Shown in pieces: positions 38,723 through 50,000 of a DNA stretch of 64,000 nucleotides. Under the pieces are notes generated by a model. The model was not told the origin of the DNA. It searched no databases and was given only the letters and a program-made list of their open reading frames with translations. Positions within the stretch are counted from its first letter, which is position 1. Each line of letters opens with the position of its first letter. Source of the DNA: Herbiconiux moechotypicola (GTDB taxonomy: Bacteria > Actinomycetota > Actinomycetes > Actinomycetales > Microbacteriaceae); contig NZ_JANLCN010000006.1 in NCBI RefSeq assembly GCF_024979255.1, positions 62,001-126,000 on the forward strand, in the 5' to 3' direction. The translations under genes and the position numbers were made by a program.

Positions 38723-39288
38723 CGCGTGGTGCCCCGCTGCACCGGCGTGGGGCGGGTGCGCGGCGAGGGGGCCGAGGCGGTGTCGCCGTCGCCGCGGTCG
38801 AGCTCCTCGAGCAGGGCGCGCAGCTCGGCGCGGATGAACTCCTTGCTCGCCATGTCTTGCAAGGCCAGGCGCAGGGCGACCACCTCGCGGGCGAGGTACT
38901 CGGTGTCGGCGAGGTTGCGCTCGGCACGCTGCCTGTCCTGCTCGAACTGCACGCGGTCGCGGTCGTCCTGCCGGTTCTGGGCGAGCAGGATGAGCGGGGC
39001 CGCGTAGGAGGCCTGGAGCGACAGGATGAGCGTGAGGGCCGTGAACCCGATCGCGGCCGAGTCGAAGCGCCAGGCCTCGGGGCCGTAGGTGTTGAAGATC
39101 ATCCACACCACCACGAAGAGCGTGAGCCCCACCAGGAACCACGGCGTGCCCATGGCGCGCGCGATCGCCTCGGTGACTCGCCCGAACCGGTCGCGATTGG
39201 TGACCGGGCGACGGGGGATGACGCTGCTGCGCAGGCCCTTGGGGGCGTCGAGCCCGGAGCTGCTGGTGTTCGGTGTCTTACGAGCCAT
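38719..39288 (-). CDS. DUF1003 membrane protein
   Basis: The protein has 189 residues. Two membrane helices (about 50-67 and 80-100) with the DUF1003 hallmarks PWFLVGLTLFVVVWMIFN and ALTLILSLQASYAAPLILL-like segments are followed by a charged coiled-coil-like region (QNRQDDRDRVQFEQDRQRAE onward). The family function is unknown. It overlaps the CBS gene by 11 bases and mrp by four, so all are coupled. Confidence 0.9.
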   Translation of the reverse strand: MARKTPNTSSSGLDAPKGLRSSVIPRRPVTNRDRFGRVTEAIARAMGTPWFLVGLTLFVVVWMIFNTYGPEAWRFDSAAIGFTALTLILSLQASYAAPLILLAQNRQDDRDRVQFEQDRQRAERNLADTEYLAREVVALRLALQDMASKEFIRAELRALLEELDRGDGDTASAPSPRTRPTPVQRGTTR

Positions 39289-40609
39289 GACCGGTCCTCC
39301 TTCCGCGAGTGGGGGTGCGCAGCGCTCCGCTCAGAGCTCGCGCGGGGGTGCGCTCCGGCGCGGGGGCGCCGTCGTCGCTGTCGCTACTTCGCCAGTCGTC
39401 GGGCAGGAGGTAGTCGAGGACGTCGTCGATGGTCACCACCCCGACGAGACGGTGGTTGTCGTCGACCACGGGCACGGAGACGAGGTTGTAACTGGCCAGG
39501 ATGCGCGCCACGACCGCCGCCGAGGTGGTGGCCGTCACGGGTTCGAGACCCTGGTCGAGGATGGTGCCGAGGCGCTCGTGCGGGGGGTAGCGCAGCATCC
39601 GCTGGAAATGCACCATGCCGAGGAAGCGGCCGGTGGGGGGCTCGTAGGGCGGCAGGGTGACGCAGATGGCTGCGCCGAGCGCCGGAGCGAGCTCGTGGCG
39701 GCGGATGAGGGCGAGGCCCTCGGCCACGGTGGCGTCGGCGCTCACGATGATGGGCTCGGTGGTCATGAGACCCCCGGCGGTGTCGGGCGCGTAGGCGAGC
39801 AGCATGCGCACGTCGTCGGCCTCTTCGGGTTGCATGAGCTCGAGCAGCTGCTCGCCGCGCTCCTCGGAGAGCTGGGCGATGAGGTCGGCGGCGTCGTCGG
39901 GCTGCATCTGGTCGAGCACGTCGGCGGCGCGGTCGTCGTCGAGCCGGGCGAGGATCTCGACCTGCTCGCTCTCGGGCATCTCCTCGAGCACGTCGGCGAG
40001 GCGGTCGTCGGGGAGCTCTTCGGCCACTTCGAGCCGGCGCTGCGCGGGGAGGTCGAGCAGCGTGGTGGCGAGGTCGGCGGGCTTCAGTTCGCTGAACGTG
40101 GCGATCAGCTGCTCGGCCGACTGCGCCTGGCCGGCCGCGGTGCGCTCGCGCACGTCGCCCCACGAGGCGAACACGGTCGCACCCTTGGCGAACGGCGACG
40201 AGCTCGTCTTCGGGCGGCGCACGAACAACTGGGCCACCGCCCACTCGCCCGGGCCGTGCTCCTCGATGGAGACGTCTTCGATGGTGGCCTCGCCCGAGCC
40301 GTCGGTGAAGTCGACGGTGCGGCCGAACAGCTCGGCCACCACGCGCACCTCGCCGCCGCGCTGCTCGAAGCGGCGCACGTTGATGAGGCCGGTGGTGATG
40401 ATCTGCCCGCCCGAGATGCTCGTGACCCGGCCGATGGAGACGAACACCCGGCGCCGGCCGGGGATCTCGACGATGAGGCCCACGACCCGTGGCGGGTCGT
40501 TGCGGCGGTACACGACGAGCACGTCGCGCACCTTGCCCAGGCGGTCGCCGGCGGGGTCGAAGACGGTGCACCCCACCAATCGGGCGACGAAGACTCTGGT
40601 GGCACTCAC
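39278..40609 (-). CDS. Soluble MgtE-N/CBS-domain protein with PRC-barrel
   Basis: The protein has 443 residues and lacks the membrane channel of MgtE. Residues 1-130 form a PRC-barrel-like part; about 160-275 is the MgtE N-terminal superhelix (repeated L-P-x-x-R-L-A-D-V-L-E-E-M steps); about 285-420 holds a CBS pair. Mg2+ or nucleotide sensing with a separate partner is likely. In mycobacteria a similar gene (Rv1232c) lies next to a DUF1003 gene and mrp. GTG 40609 is eight bases after TACAGT. The tail is basic and low in complexity. Confidence 0.9.
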   Translation of the reverse strand: MSATRVFVARLVGCTVFDPAGDRLGKVRDVLVVYRRNDPPRVVGLIVEIPGRRRVFVSIGRVTSISGGQIITTGLINVRRFEQRGGEVRVVAELFGRTVDFTDGSGEATIEDVSIEEHGPGEWAVAQLFVRRPKTSSSPFAKGATVFASWGDVRERTAAGQAQSAEQLIATFSELKPADLATTLLDLPAQRRLEVAEELPDDRLADVLEEMPESEQVEILARLDDDRAADVLDQMQPDDAADLIAQLSEERGEQLLELMQPEEADDVRMLLAYAPDTAGGLMTTEPIIVSADATVAEGLALIRRHELAPALGAAICVTLPPYEPPTGRFLGMVHFQRMLRYPPHERLGTILDQGLEPVTATTSAAVVARILASYNLVSVPVVDDNHRLVGVVTIDDVLDYLLPDDWRSSDSDDGAPAPERTPARALSGALRTPTRGRRTGHGS

Positions 40610-40672
40610 AGCTCTTAACTGTAGACCTTCGGCTCTCGGTGACCGCGGAGGCGGGCGTGGGAGGATGGGGGA

Positions 40673-41167
40673 GTGACGGATCCTTCAGCCGCCCCTCGTC
40701 GAGCCCCCTCCCGCATCCCGGTGATTCCCCGGGGCGAGGTGGTGGCGAGTTTCGAGAACTACCAGGATGCGCAGCGCGCCGTGGAGAAGCTCGCACTGGC
40801 GGAGTTCCCGGTGAAGCAGGTGTCGATCGTGGGCAGCGACCTCAAGAGCGTCGAGCAGGTGACCGGCAAGATGAGCTACGGCCGGGCGGCGCTCGCCGGG
40901 GCTCTCTCGGGGCTCTGGGTGGGGCTGTTCTTCGGGTTGCTGCTCGTGCTGCTGTCGCCCACGTCGACCACGCCGGGGTTCATCGGTGCGGCCGCCCTCA
41001 TCGGTGCCGGATTCGGCCTCTTCTTCAACATCGTGGTGTACAGCATCAGCCGCCGCCGTCGCGACTACACCTCGGTGATGCAGGTGGTCGCCTCCTCCTA
41101 CGCCGTCATCGTCGCCCCCGAGCTCGCCAACCGCGCCCGCAACGCCCTCGACCGCCCCGCGGAGTAG
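40673..41167 (+). CDS. General-stress-type membrane protein (DUF1269/YflT-like)
   Basis: The protein has 164 residues. A soluble N-terminal domain with VVASFENYQDAQRAVEKLALAEF (general-stress 17M-like) is followed by two membrane helices joined by a glycine-rich turn (about 70-118), then a small cytoplasmic end. The gene is divergent from the MgtE-N/CBS protein, as in mycobacteria (Rv1234 next to Rv1232c). GAGGAT lies six bases before GTG 40673. The role is stress-linked only by family. Confidence 0.82.
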   Translation: MTDPSAAPRRAPSRIPVIPRGEVVASFENYQDAQRAVEKLALAEFPVKQVSIVGSDLKSVEQVTGKMSYGRAALAGALSGLWVGLFFGLLLVLLSPTSTTPGFIGAAALIGAGFGLFFNIVVYSISRRRRDYTSVMQVVASSYAVIVAPELANRARNALDRPAE

Positions 41168-41200
41168 TCTGCGAGCCCGGCCCGGCAGCGCGCGCCGGGC

Positions 41201-42661
41201 TCAGGGCCGGAGGCGGGCGATCCAGGCCTCGACGTCGTCGGCGGTGCGGGGGATGGCGATGGAGAGGTTCTCGGCGCCGTCGGCGGTGACGAGGATGTCG
41301 TCTTCGATGCGCACGCCGATGCCGCGGAACGCCTCGGGCACCGTGAGGTCGTCGGGCTGGAAATAGAGGCCGGGCTCGATGGTGAACACCATGCCGGGCT
41401 CGAGCACGCCGTCGAGGTAGAGCTCACGCCGGGCCTTGGCACAGTCGTGCACGTCGATGCCGAGGTGGTGGCTGGTGCCGTGCACCATGTAGCGGCGGTG
41501 CTGCTGGTTGTCGGCCTCGAGAGCCTCCTCGGCGCTCACAGGCAGCAGACCCCACTCGGCCGTGCGACGCGCGATCACGGCCATCGCCGCCTGATGGATC
41601 TCACGGAACCGGATGCCCGGCTTCACGATGGCGAAGGCCGCGTCGGCGGCCTCGCGCACCGCCTCGTACACCCGGCGCTGCACCGGCGAGAAGACGCCGT
41701 CGATCGGCAGGGTGCGGGTGATGTCGGCCGTGTAGAGGCTGTCGACCTCCACTCCGGCGTCGAGCAGGATGAGGTCGCCGGGCAGCACCGGCCCGTCGTT
41801 CCGCGTCCAGTGCAGGATGCACGCGTGCGGCCCCGAGGCCGCGATCGTGTCGTAGCCCACGGTGTTGCCGTCGAGCCGTGCGCGGGTGTTGAACACGCCC
41901 TCGACGAGCCGTTCGCCGCGGTGGTGCCCGCTGCTGCGGCCCAGGTCGGCGATCACGTCGTCGAACCCACGGGCGGTGGCCGCCACGGCCTCGCGCATCT
42001 CCGCGATCTCGAAGGAGTCCTTCACGAGCCGCATCTCGGAGAGCACCCGGGCGAGCTCGTCGTCGGCCGTCTCGCCGGCGCCGCCGGGCAGCGACCCGTC
42101 GGCCTCGCGCAGCACGAGCGTGTCGGTGTCGAACCCGACCGATGCGAACGCAGCGATGCCCTGGGTGGCCAGCGCCAGATCTCCGGCCACCTGGGCCAGC
42201 GACGGTCGCGCACCGATCCAGAACTCGCCGATCTCGGGGTTGGCGTAGAACTCGTCGGAGTCGCGCCCGGCCCGCTCACGGAAGTAGAGCGTGGCGTCGT
42301 GCCCGGCGTCGGAGGGCTCGAGCACGAGGAAGGCGCCGGGCTCCGCATCCGACGCCCACCCGGTGAGATAGGAGAACGCCGAGTGCGCGCGATAGGGGTA
42401 GTCGGTGTCGTTGGAGCGCTGCTTGAGTGCGCCCGCGGGGATGACGAGACGCTTGCCGGGGAAGGCCTCCGACAGGCGCGCCCGCCGCTCGGCGGCGAAC
42501 CGCGCCTGCGGGCGGGCGGGCGGAACCACGTCGTGCCGCTCAGCCCAGCCGTGCCCGATGTAGTCGCGGAAGGCATCGGAACCCGGTGTGGTCGACCGGT
42601 TCGCCGTGGCCCGCGGCGCGGGCTCGGATGCGGTGGTGGTGCGTTCCGTCGTGTCTGCCAT
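41201..42661 (-). CDS. pepP: Xaa-Pro aminopeptidase (M24B)
   Basis: The protein has 486 residues. The pita-bread metal ligands are all present: LLDAGVEVDSLYTADITRT (two aspartates), VHGTSHHLGIDVHD (histidine), FTIEPGLYF (glutamate) and GIGVRIEDDI (glutamate). The N-terminal domain of about 190 residues matches proteobacterial and actinobacterial PepP. It cuts the first residue off peptides with proline in second place. The first 30 residues are Thr/Ala-rich and likely disordered. It could process peptides brought in by the ABC transporter. The ATG at 42661 is six bases after GAGAAT. Confidence 0.93.
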   Translation of the reverse strand: MADTTERTTTASEPAPRATANRSTTPGSDAFRDYIGHGWAERHDVVPPARPQARFAAERRARLSEAFPGKRLVIPAGALKQRSNDTDYPYRAHSAFSYLTGWASDAEPGAFLVLEPSDAGHDATLYFRERAGRDSDEFYANPEIGEFWIGARPSLAQVAGDLALATQGIAAFASVGFDTDTLVLREADGSLPGGAGETADDELARVLSEMRLVKDSFEIAEMREAVAATARGFDDVIADLGRSSGHHRGERLVEGVFNTRARLDGNTVGYDTIAASGPHACILHWTRNDGPVLPGDLILLDAGVEVDSLYTADITRTLPIDGVFSPVQRRVYEAVREAADAAFAIVKPGIRFREIHQAAMAVIARRTAEWGLLPVSAEEALEADNQQHRRYMVHGTSHHLGIDVHDCAKARRELYLDGVLEPGMVFTIEPGLYFQPDDLTVPEAFRGIGVRIEDDILVTADGAENLSIAIPRTADDVEAWIARLRP

Positions 42662-42733
42662 GCGTCCATTCTCCCACCGGCAGTCCGGGCGGGCCCTGGG
42701 TGACGGGTGATCTGTGGAGAACTCCCCGGCGGT

Positions 42734-42739
42734 TACGAT
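42734..42739 (+). promoter_or_regulatory. -10 TACGAT for the PHP gene, probably leaderless
   Basis: TACGAT ends six bases before ATG 42746. On the other strand GAGAAT (complement of 42668-42673) plays the same part for pepP. Confidence 0.55.
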
Positions 42740-42745
42740 TGTGGA

Positions 42746-43615
42746 ATGTCTTCGGAGCGGTTGTTCAGGGAGCCGATCGACCTGCACACCCACAGCCGGG
42801 TCTCCGACGGCACCGAGTCGCCCGCCGAGCTCGTGCGGGCGGCGAAACGGGCCGGCCTCGGCACCGTGGCGCTGACCGACCACGATTCCACCGCGGGCTG
42901 GGCCGAGGCGGGGGCGGAGGCCCTCGTGCAGGGCGTCACGCTCATCCCCGGCATGGAGCTGTCGACCCGGGTGGGCTGGTCGAGCGTGCACCTCCTCGCC
43001 TATCTCTTCGACCCGCTCGACCCCGATCTGCTCGACGCCACCGCGCGCATCCGGGAGGCCCGGCTGCACCGGGCGGAGCAGATGGTCGAGCGCATCGCCC
43101 GCGACTACGACCTCAGCTGGGACGACGTGCTCGCGCAGACCGAGCCCGGCGCCACGGTCGGCCGGCCCCACATCGCCGACGCCCTCGTGGCACGAGGACT
43201 CGCGGCCGACCGCAGTGCGGCGTTCGCGGGCATCCTGCACTGGCGGGCCGGCTACTACCAGCCGCACGACGCCCCCGAGCCGCTCGAAGCCGTGCGTCTC
43301 GTGGCGGGTGCGGGCGGCGTGCCGGTGATCGCGCATCCGGCCACCCGCAGCCAGGCCGACCTGCAGCTGGAGGGGCAGTTCGGCGAGCTGGTCGACGCGG
43401 GGCTGTTCGGCCTCGAGATCGACCATCGCGAGAACACCGCCGAGGGCCGGGTGCGCCTGGAGCGGCTCGCCCGACGCTACGGACTCGCCCTCACCGGCTC
43501 GAGTGACTACCACGGCTCCGGCAAGCCCAACCGCCTCGGCGAGAACACCACCTCACCCGAGGTGCTCGACGCCCTCATCGCCCGCGCGACCGGCTCCGAG
43601 CCCGTCTACGGCTGA
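42746..43615 (+). CDS. PHP-domain phosphoesterase (RNase AM/YciV type)
   Basis: The protein has 289 residues. The PHP motifs are all visible: DLHTHSRVSDGTESP near residue 12, LTDHDSTAGW, PGMELST, IAHPATR and SDYHGSGK. These build a trinuclear metal site. YciV-type proteins act as 5'-3' exoribonucleases and 3',5'-nucleoside bisphosphate phosphatases, so RNA 5'-end trimming or pAp hydrolysis is the likely role. It is divergent from pepP. Confidence 0.9.
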   Translation: MSSERLFREPIDLHTHSRVSDGTESPAELVRAAKRAGLGTVALTDHDSTAGWAEAGAEALVQGVTLIPGMELSTRVGWSSVHLLAYLFDPLDPDLLDATARIREARLHRAEQMVERIARDYDLSWDDVLAQTEPGATVGRPHIADALVARGLAADRSAAFAGILHWRAGYYQPHDAPEPLEAVRLVAGAGGVPVIAHPATRSQADLQLEGQFGELVDAGLFGLEIDHRENTAEGRVRLERLARRYGLALTGSSDYHGSGKPNRLGENTTSPEVLDALIARATGSEPVYG

Positions 43616-43662
43616 TCCCCTCCACCCGCCGAGCCACGCCGACCGCGGGGCGGATGCGCACA

Positions 43663-43721
43663 ACGCCACGCCACGCGCCAACCGGCCCCGTGACGGGCTA
43701 GGTGTGCGTGTGGCGTGGCGT
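43663..43721. terminator. Bidirectional hairpin between convergent genes
   Basis: ACGCCACGCCAC (43663-43674) pairs perfectly with GTGGCGTGGCGT (43710-43721); an inner GCCC/GGGC stem lies near 43686-43697. The PHP gene and the RNA helicase gene converge here. Confidence 0.85.
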
Positions 43722-43736
43722 GGGAGCCGGAACGCC

Positions 43737-45275
<1,539 letters not shown>

Positions 45276-45528
45276 TGGGAAACCTGTCGTGAGTGCGGAG
45301 CCGCCGTGAAGGGAACGGTGCCGCGGCGCAGCGGCGCTGCAGCGGCGATGCCGGCGATGGCGCCGGACGGCGGCGAGTTGCCCTGAATGTTCGTCAGGGC
45401 CCGAGCCGAGTTTAGCCGACGGCGGCTGTGAGGCCTCCTCACGGCGTTCGACGGCGGGTCGGGATGCGCGAGGCGGCGCGCTGGGGCGCGGTCGGGATGC
45501 GCAGGGCGGCCCGGTTAGGATGGGCGTC
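45276..45528. other. Divergent intergenic region, possible long leader of the helicase gene
   Basis: No gene is supported here. A TAAACT on the minus strand (complement of 45409-45414) could be the helicase -10, giving a leader of about 130 bases as in cold-inducible helicase mRNAs. GTGAGG/CCTCAC (45428-45442) form a small inverted repeat. Two copies of GGTCGGGATGCGC stand near 45459 and 45491. Confidence 0.35.
45516..45521 (+). promoter_or_regulatory. -10 TAGGAT, probably leaderless
   Basis: TAGGAT ends seven bases before GTG 45529. Confidence 0.55.
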
Positions 45529-46245
45529 GTGTTCGGATTCCTCCGCCGCCCGAAGGTGCGCATCGACATCCCGCGGCTGAAGCCCCGAGACGACTCGGTG
45601 AGCTACCCGAAGGTGAATCTCGCCGAACTCACGCCCGAGGTGCTGCCCTACCTGGGCCAGGCCGCCTACGTGCAGCTGGCGATCTTCGAGGAGATCAGCG
45701 ACGCGATGAACGGCGCCCCGACGGTCGGCGCCAAGCAGGCGCTCGCACCCGCGGCCGGGCAGGCTCTCGACAAGCACGAGCGGCTGGTGGCCGAGATCCG
45801 CCGCCGCGTCGACACGCCGTCCGAGGTGATCGAACCGTTCGTGGCGGGCATCGACCGCTACCGCGTGCTCGTGAAGGGCTCCGACTGGTACGAGCAGCTG
45901 GCGAGCGTCTATCTCACCGCGGGCATCCTCGACGACTTCTTCACTCTGCTCGCCGCGGGACTGCCGGGCGACATCGGCCCGCGCTGCGTGGCGGTCCTCG
46001 ATGCCGACACGGCGCGGCAGGCGGTCGCCGGGCTCCTCGGCGAGGCGATCACCGACGACCCGGTGCTCGGCTCGCGCCTGGCGATGTGGGGCAGGCGCGT
46101 GGTCGGCGACACCCTGCTCGTGTGCCGTTCGGCGATCCACCTCACGGGCAATCCGCAGTCCGACGAGCAGCGCATCGAGCCGGTGTTCACCGAGATGATC
46201 GCGGCCCACACCCGCCGCATGGACGGCCTCGGCCTCACCGCCTGA
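45529..46245 (+). CDS. Ferritin-like-fold protein
   Basis: The protein has 238 residues. It is mostly helical with E and H residues spaced as in ferritin-like four-helix folds (AIFEEISD near residue 61, ALDKHERLVAEI near residue 82, the SDWYEQLASVY helix, and FTEMIAAHTRRM near the end). A homologue lies beside the DEAD-box helicase gene in mycobacteria (Rv3210c). A di-iron role or tRNA hydroxylase-like activity is possible but not shown. GTG 45529 is seven bases after TAGGAT, which I prefer over the ATG inside the -10 element itself. Confidence 0.8.
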   Translation: MFGFLRRPKVRIDIPRLKPRDDSVSYPKVNLAELTPEVLPYLGQAAYVQLAIFEEISDAMNGAPTVGAKQALAPAAGQALDKHERLVAEIRRRVDTPSEVIEPFVAGIDRYRVLVKGSDWYEQLASVYLTAGILDDFFTLLAAGLPGDIGPRCVAVLDADTARQAVAGLLGEAITDDPVLGSRLAMWGRRVVGDTLLVCRSAIHLTGNPQSDEQRIEPVFTEMIAAHTRRMDGLGLTA

Positions 46246-46301
46246 TCAGCGCTCCAGGCGGCGGCCCGCCCGCGCATCCGGAAGGCCCGGAGTGCCCCGC
46301 C

Positions 46302-46616
46302 TCAGCCCGCGTGGGCGAGCGGGATGCGCCCGGAGAGCAGGCCCTCGAGTCGCGCCTCGTCGTGAGCGGCGCGCAGCCGCCCGAGCGCCAGGTCGGCGGC
46401 GACCACCACGAGGCCGGTGACCACCAGGCTCACCACCCAGATCCACCCGCCGTCCCAGGCCCAGCCGAGCCAGGTGAGGGCGACCCAGACCACAGCGGCG
46501 ACACCCGCGCCGATCGCGGGCACGAGCACCACGCCGTGACGCTCACGGCCGGGCAGCAGGTACCGGGCGCCGAGCCCGAGGATCGCTCCGCCGAGGGTGA
46601 TGAACAGCAGCTCCAC
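46302..46616 (-). CDS. Small membrane protein
   Basis: The protein has 104 residues with three membrane segments (about 3-19, 28-50, 58-80) and a charged cytoplasmic end (AAHDEARLEGLLSGRIPL). The GTG start follows the DUF3107 gene by nine bases, so they form a pair. No known motif is seen. Confidence 0.72.
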   Translation of the reverse strand: MELLFITLGGAILGLGARYLLPGRERHGVVLVPAIGAGVAAVVWVALTWLGWAWDGGWIWVVSLVVTGLVVVAADLALGRLRAAHDEARLEGLLSGRIPLAHAG

Positions 46617-46625
46617 GGCCGTGCC

Positions 46626-46850
46626 TCAGCCGACGAAGCCGATGCGCCGCGACTCCTCGCTGCCGATCTCGACGTAGCTGAGCGAGGCGACCGGAACGAG
46701 GTACAGCTTGCCCTTGTCGTCGCTGAGCGAGACGTGGGTGCCGCCGTCGGCGAGCGCGCCGGCGACGATCTTCTCGATCTCGGCAGGGGTCTGGCCCGAC
46801 TCGAAGGCGAGTTCGCGGGGCGAGTTGGCGATTCCGATCCGGATGTCCAT
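46626..46850 (-). CDS. DUF3107 small protein
   Basis: The protein has 74 residues. It begins MDIRIGIANSPRELAFES and has the central KLYLVPVASLSYVEIG strand, the DUF3107 core known from mycobacterial TB9.4 (Rv3208A). Function is unknown; the family is almost universal in actinobacteria and stays next to the ferritin-like and helicase genes. ATG follows GAAAGG. It is first of a two-gene operon with the small membrane protein. Confidence 0.93.
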   Translation of the reverse strand: MDIRIGIANSPRELAFESGQTPAEIEKIVAGALADGGTHVSLSDDKGKLYLVPVASLSYVEIGSEESRRIGFVG

Positions 46851-47085
46851 CAGCTGTGCCTTTCACGTCACGTGACCGCGTGGGCGGCCACCAGCCCAGA
46901 GTACGGCACCGCTCGCAGCCGCTCGGCCGGCGGGCGAGAGTCGGGCACCTGCCCAGAGCGAACAGGCGGCCGACCGCGGGGCGAGACCGTGGGGCGACGA
47001 CGGGGAGCGGAACGTCTGAAGCCGAGGGCGGACACCCGGATGCGCGTCCCACGCGATGTCCGAGGGTGCGGCTAGCGTGGTGGCC
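46851..47085. other. Divergent intergenic region before adnA
   Basis: No gene is supported. It holds the divergent promoters of DUF3107 and adnA; the adnA side ends in TAGCGT (47073-47078). I see no strong hairpin. Confidence 0.4.
47073..47078 (+). promoter_or_regulatory. -10 TAGCGT for adnA, probably leaderless
   Basis: TAGCGT ends seven bases before GTG 47086. Confidence 0.55.
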
Positions 47086-50000
47086 GTGATGGACCACGGC
47101 ACCCTCGAGCGCGACACGGCCCTCGGCCGTCCGGTCGAGCTCGATGCGAGCCAGACCGAGGTGCTCGGCCGGCCCGCCGGGGCGTCGTTCTCGGTGATCG
47201 GCGCCCCGGGCAGCGGCAAGACCACGGTGCTCGCCGAGCTCGCCGCACACCGCGTGCTCGGGCAGGGCCTACCCCTCGACCGCCTGCTGGTGCTCACCCC
47301 CACCCGCCGCGGGGCGACGGCGCTGCGCGACCGCCTCGCCCTGAGGCTCGGCCTGCCGAGCAGCGGCCCACTCGCCCGCACACCGGTGTCGGCGGCCTTC
47401 GCCCTGCTGCGCGGCAGCGCCCGAGAGCGCGAGGTGGCGCTGCTCACCGGAGCGGAGCAGGACTCCATCGTGGCCGACCTCCTCCAGGGCGAGCTCGACG
47501 ACGAGGCCGCCGGCGGAGCGGGTCTCGGCTGGCCCGAGTCGCTGCCGCCCGAGGTGCGGCGGCTCCGCGCGTTCCGCACCGAGCTGCGCGAGCTCATGAT
47601 GCGGGCGACCGAGAGCGGCGTCGGCGCCCGTCGGCTCGACGCCCTCGGCCGTCGGCACGGGGTGCCCGAGTGGTGCGCCGCGGCGAGGTTCCTCGCGGCC
47701 TACCAGGGCGTGGTCGACTCCTACGACGCCGAACGGCTCGATTCGGCCGAGCTGCTGGCCGAGGCGAGGGCGGTGCTGCGCCGGCGTCGGGAGAGCGGCG
47801 GCGCCGAGGGTTCCGCGCCGGCGCTCGTGCTCGTCGACGACGCGCACGACCTGCCCGTAGGCGCCTGGAACCTGCTCTCCGAGTTCGCCCGCTCGGGTTC
47901 GGCCGTGGTCGCCTTCGGCGATCCGGATGTCGCGACGACGGGGTTCCGGGGCTCCGACGTGCGTGCCCTCGGCCAGCTCGGCCGCGCGCTCGGCGTGGCG
48001 GTGCTGCCGCCGCTGGTACTGCAGACCAGTCACCGGCAGAGCGGTGCGCTGCGCGCCCTGACCCGCCGCATCACCGAGCGCACCGGGGCCGCGGCCGCCG
48101 GGACTCAGCGCACTGCGGGCTCCCAGCGCACCGAGAGCCCGGCGACGGCAGGAGACGCCCCCGGCGCCCGCCCGGCCGGCAGGGTGCTCACCATCCAGGC
48201 CGACACCCGCGCGGGCGAGATCGCCACCGTGGCGCGGGTGCTCCGCGAGCAGCACCTGCTGCACGGCGTCGACTGGCACCAGATGGCGGTGATCGTGCGC
48301 TCCGGGTCGCTCGTGCCGGGCCTCGCCCGCGGCCTGGCGCTCGCCGAGGTGCCCACCCGCACGCACTCCGCCGTGCAGGCGCTCCGCGAAGACTACGCTG
48401 CGCGCCATCTCATCGGGGCGCTGGCACTCGCCATCGGCGCGAGCGAGCCCACCCCCGACGCCGTCGACGACCTGCTGCTCGGGCCGCTGGGCGGCATCGA
48501 CGGCATCGGTCTCCGCCGTCTGCGCCTGGCGCTGCGCCACGACGAGCTCGCGCAGGGCGGCTCCCGCCACGCCGACGAGCTGCTGCGGGAGGCACTCGCC
48601 ACGCCGGGGGCGCTCGCCACCTTCGACTCCGCGCCGGCCCGCCGCGTCGCGGCGCTCGCCACCACGCTGGCCGCCGTCGCCGACCGCGCTCGGGCGGGGG
48701 AGTCGGTGGAATCGCTGCTCTGGGAGCTCTGGCAGCGTTCGGGGCTGGCGCGCCGCTGGGGCGATCTCGCCTCGGGGTCGGGTGTGCTCGCCGAGGAGGC
48801 CGACCGCAATCTCGACGGCGCCGTGGCGCTGTTCACCGCCGCCCGTCGCTCGGTCGAGCGCGACCCCTCCCGCGCCCCCGAGCTGTTCGTGGCCGAGGTG
48901 CTCGGGGCCGAGGTGCCCGAAGACACGCTCTCCCCGCACTCGCGCGCCGACTCGGTGCTCGTCACGACACCGACCGGGGCCGTCGGCCTCGAGGTGGAGG
49001 TCGTCGTGGTGGCCGGGCTGCAGGAGTCGGTGTGGCCCAACCTCCGGCTGCGCAACTCGCTGCTGCACGCGGAGCGGATGGTGGAGGTCGCCGATCACGA
49101 GCTGGCCGACAACGAGATGGGCGTGGGCCCGCATCCCGTGACCGCCGCCGTCACCCTGGCCGACTCGCGCGCCGAGGTGCTCTCCGGCGAACTGCGCATG
49201 CTCGCGCTCTCCACCTCCCGTGCCCGGAGCCTGGCGGTGCTCTCCTGCGTCGCCAACGACGAGGAGCAGCCCTCGGCGTTCTTCGGCTTCGCGCCCGACG
49301 CCGACCCGGTGCCCACCGCGCGTCAGCCGCTCACCCTGCGTGGCCTCACCGGGCAGCTGCGCCGTCGGCTGGTCGAGCGCGGCGACCGCCAGGCCGCGCC
49401 CGCGCTGGCGCGGCTCGCCGCCGAGGGGGTGCCCGGTGCCGCCGTCACCGACTGGTACGGGCTCGCCCCGGCCAGCACCGAGCATCCGCTCGTCGACCCG
49501 GCAGACCCCGAGGCGGTGGTGCGGGTGTCACCCTCCCGCATCGAGGCGTTCGAGCAGTCGCCGTTGGTGTGGTTCGTCGACCAGGTGGCGGGAGGCTCGA
49601 AGTCGCTCGCCGCGGGCATCGGCACGATCGTGCACGCGGTGATGGAGGGCGCATCGACCGACCCCGACGCCGATCTCTCACCCGAGGCGCTCGCCGAGTC
49701 GGCGGGGGAGCGCTGGACCGAGCTGCGCTTCGAGGCGCCCTGGCTCGAGCAGCGCGAACAGCGTGCCCTGCGGGTGAAGCTCGAGGGCCTCTCCGACTAT
49801 CTGCGCGAGTTCAGAGCGGGTGAGCGGGAGCTCGCCGGGGCCGAGGCCACCTTCGCCCTGCGCCAGGGGCGGGCGCTCGTGTCGGGGTCGATCGACCGGG
49901 TGGAGCGGCTTCCCGACGGCCGCCTCGTGGTGATCGACCTCAAGACCGGCCGCACCCCGCCGCGCCGGGCCGACCTCCCCGGTCACGCGCAGCTCGCGAG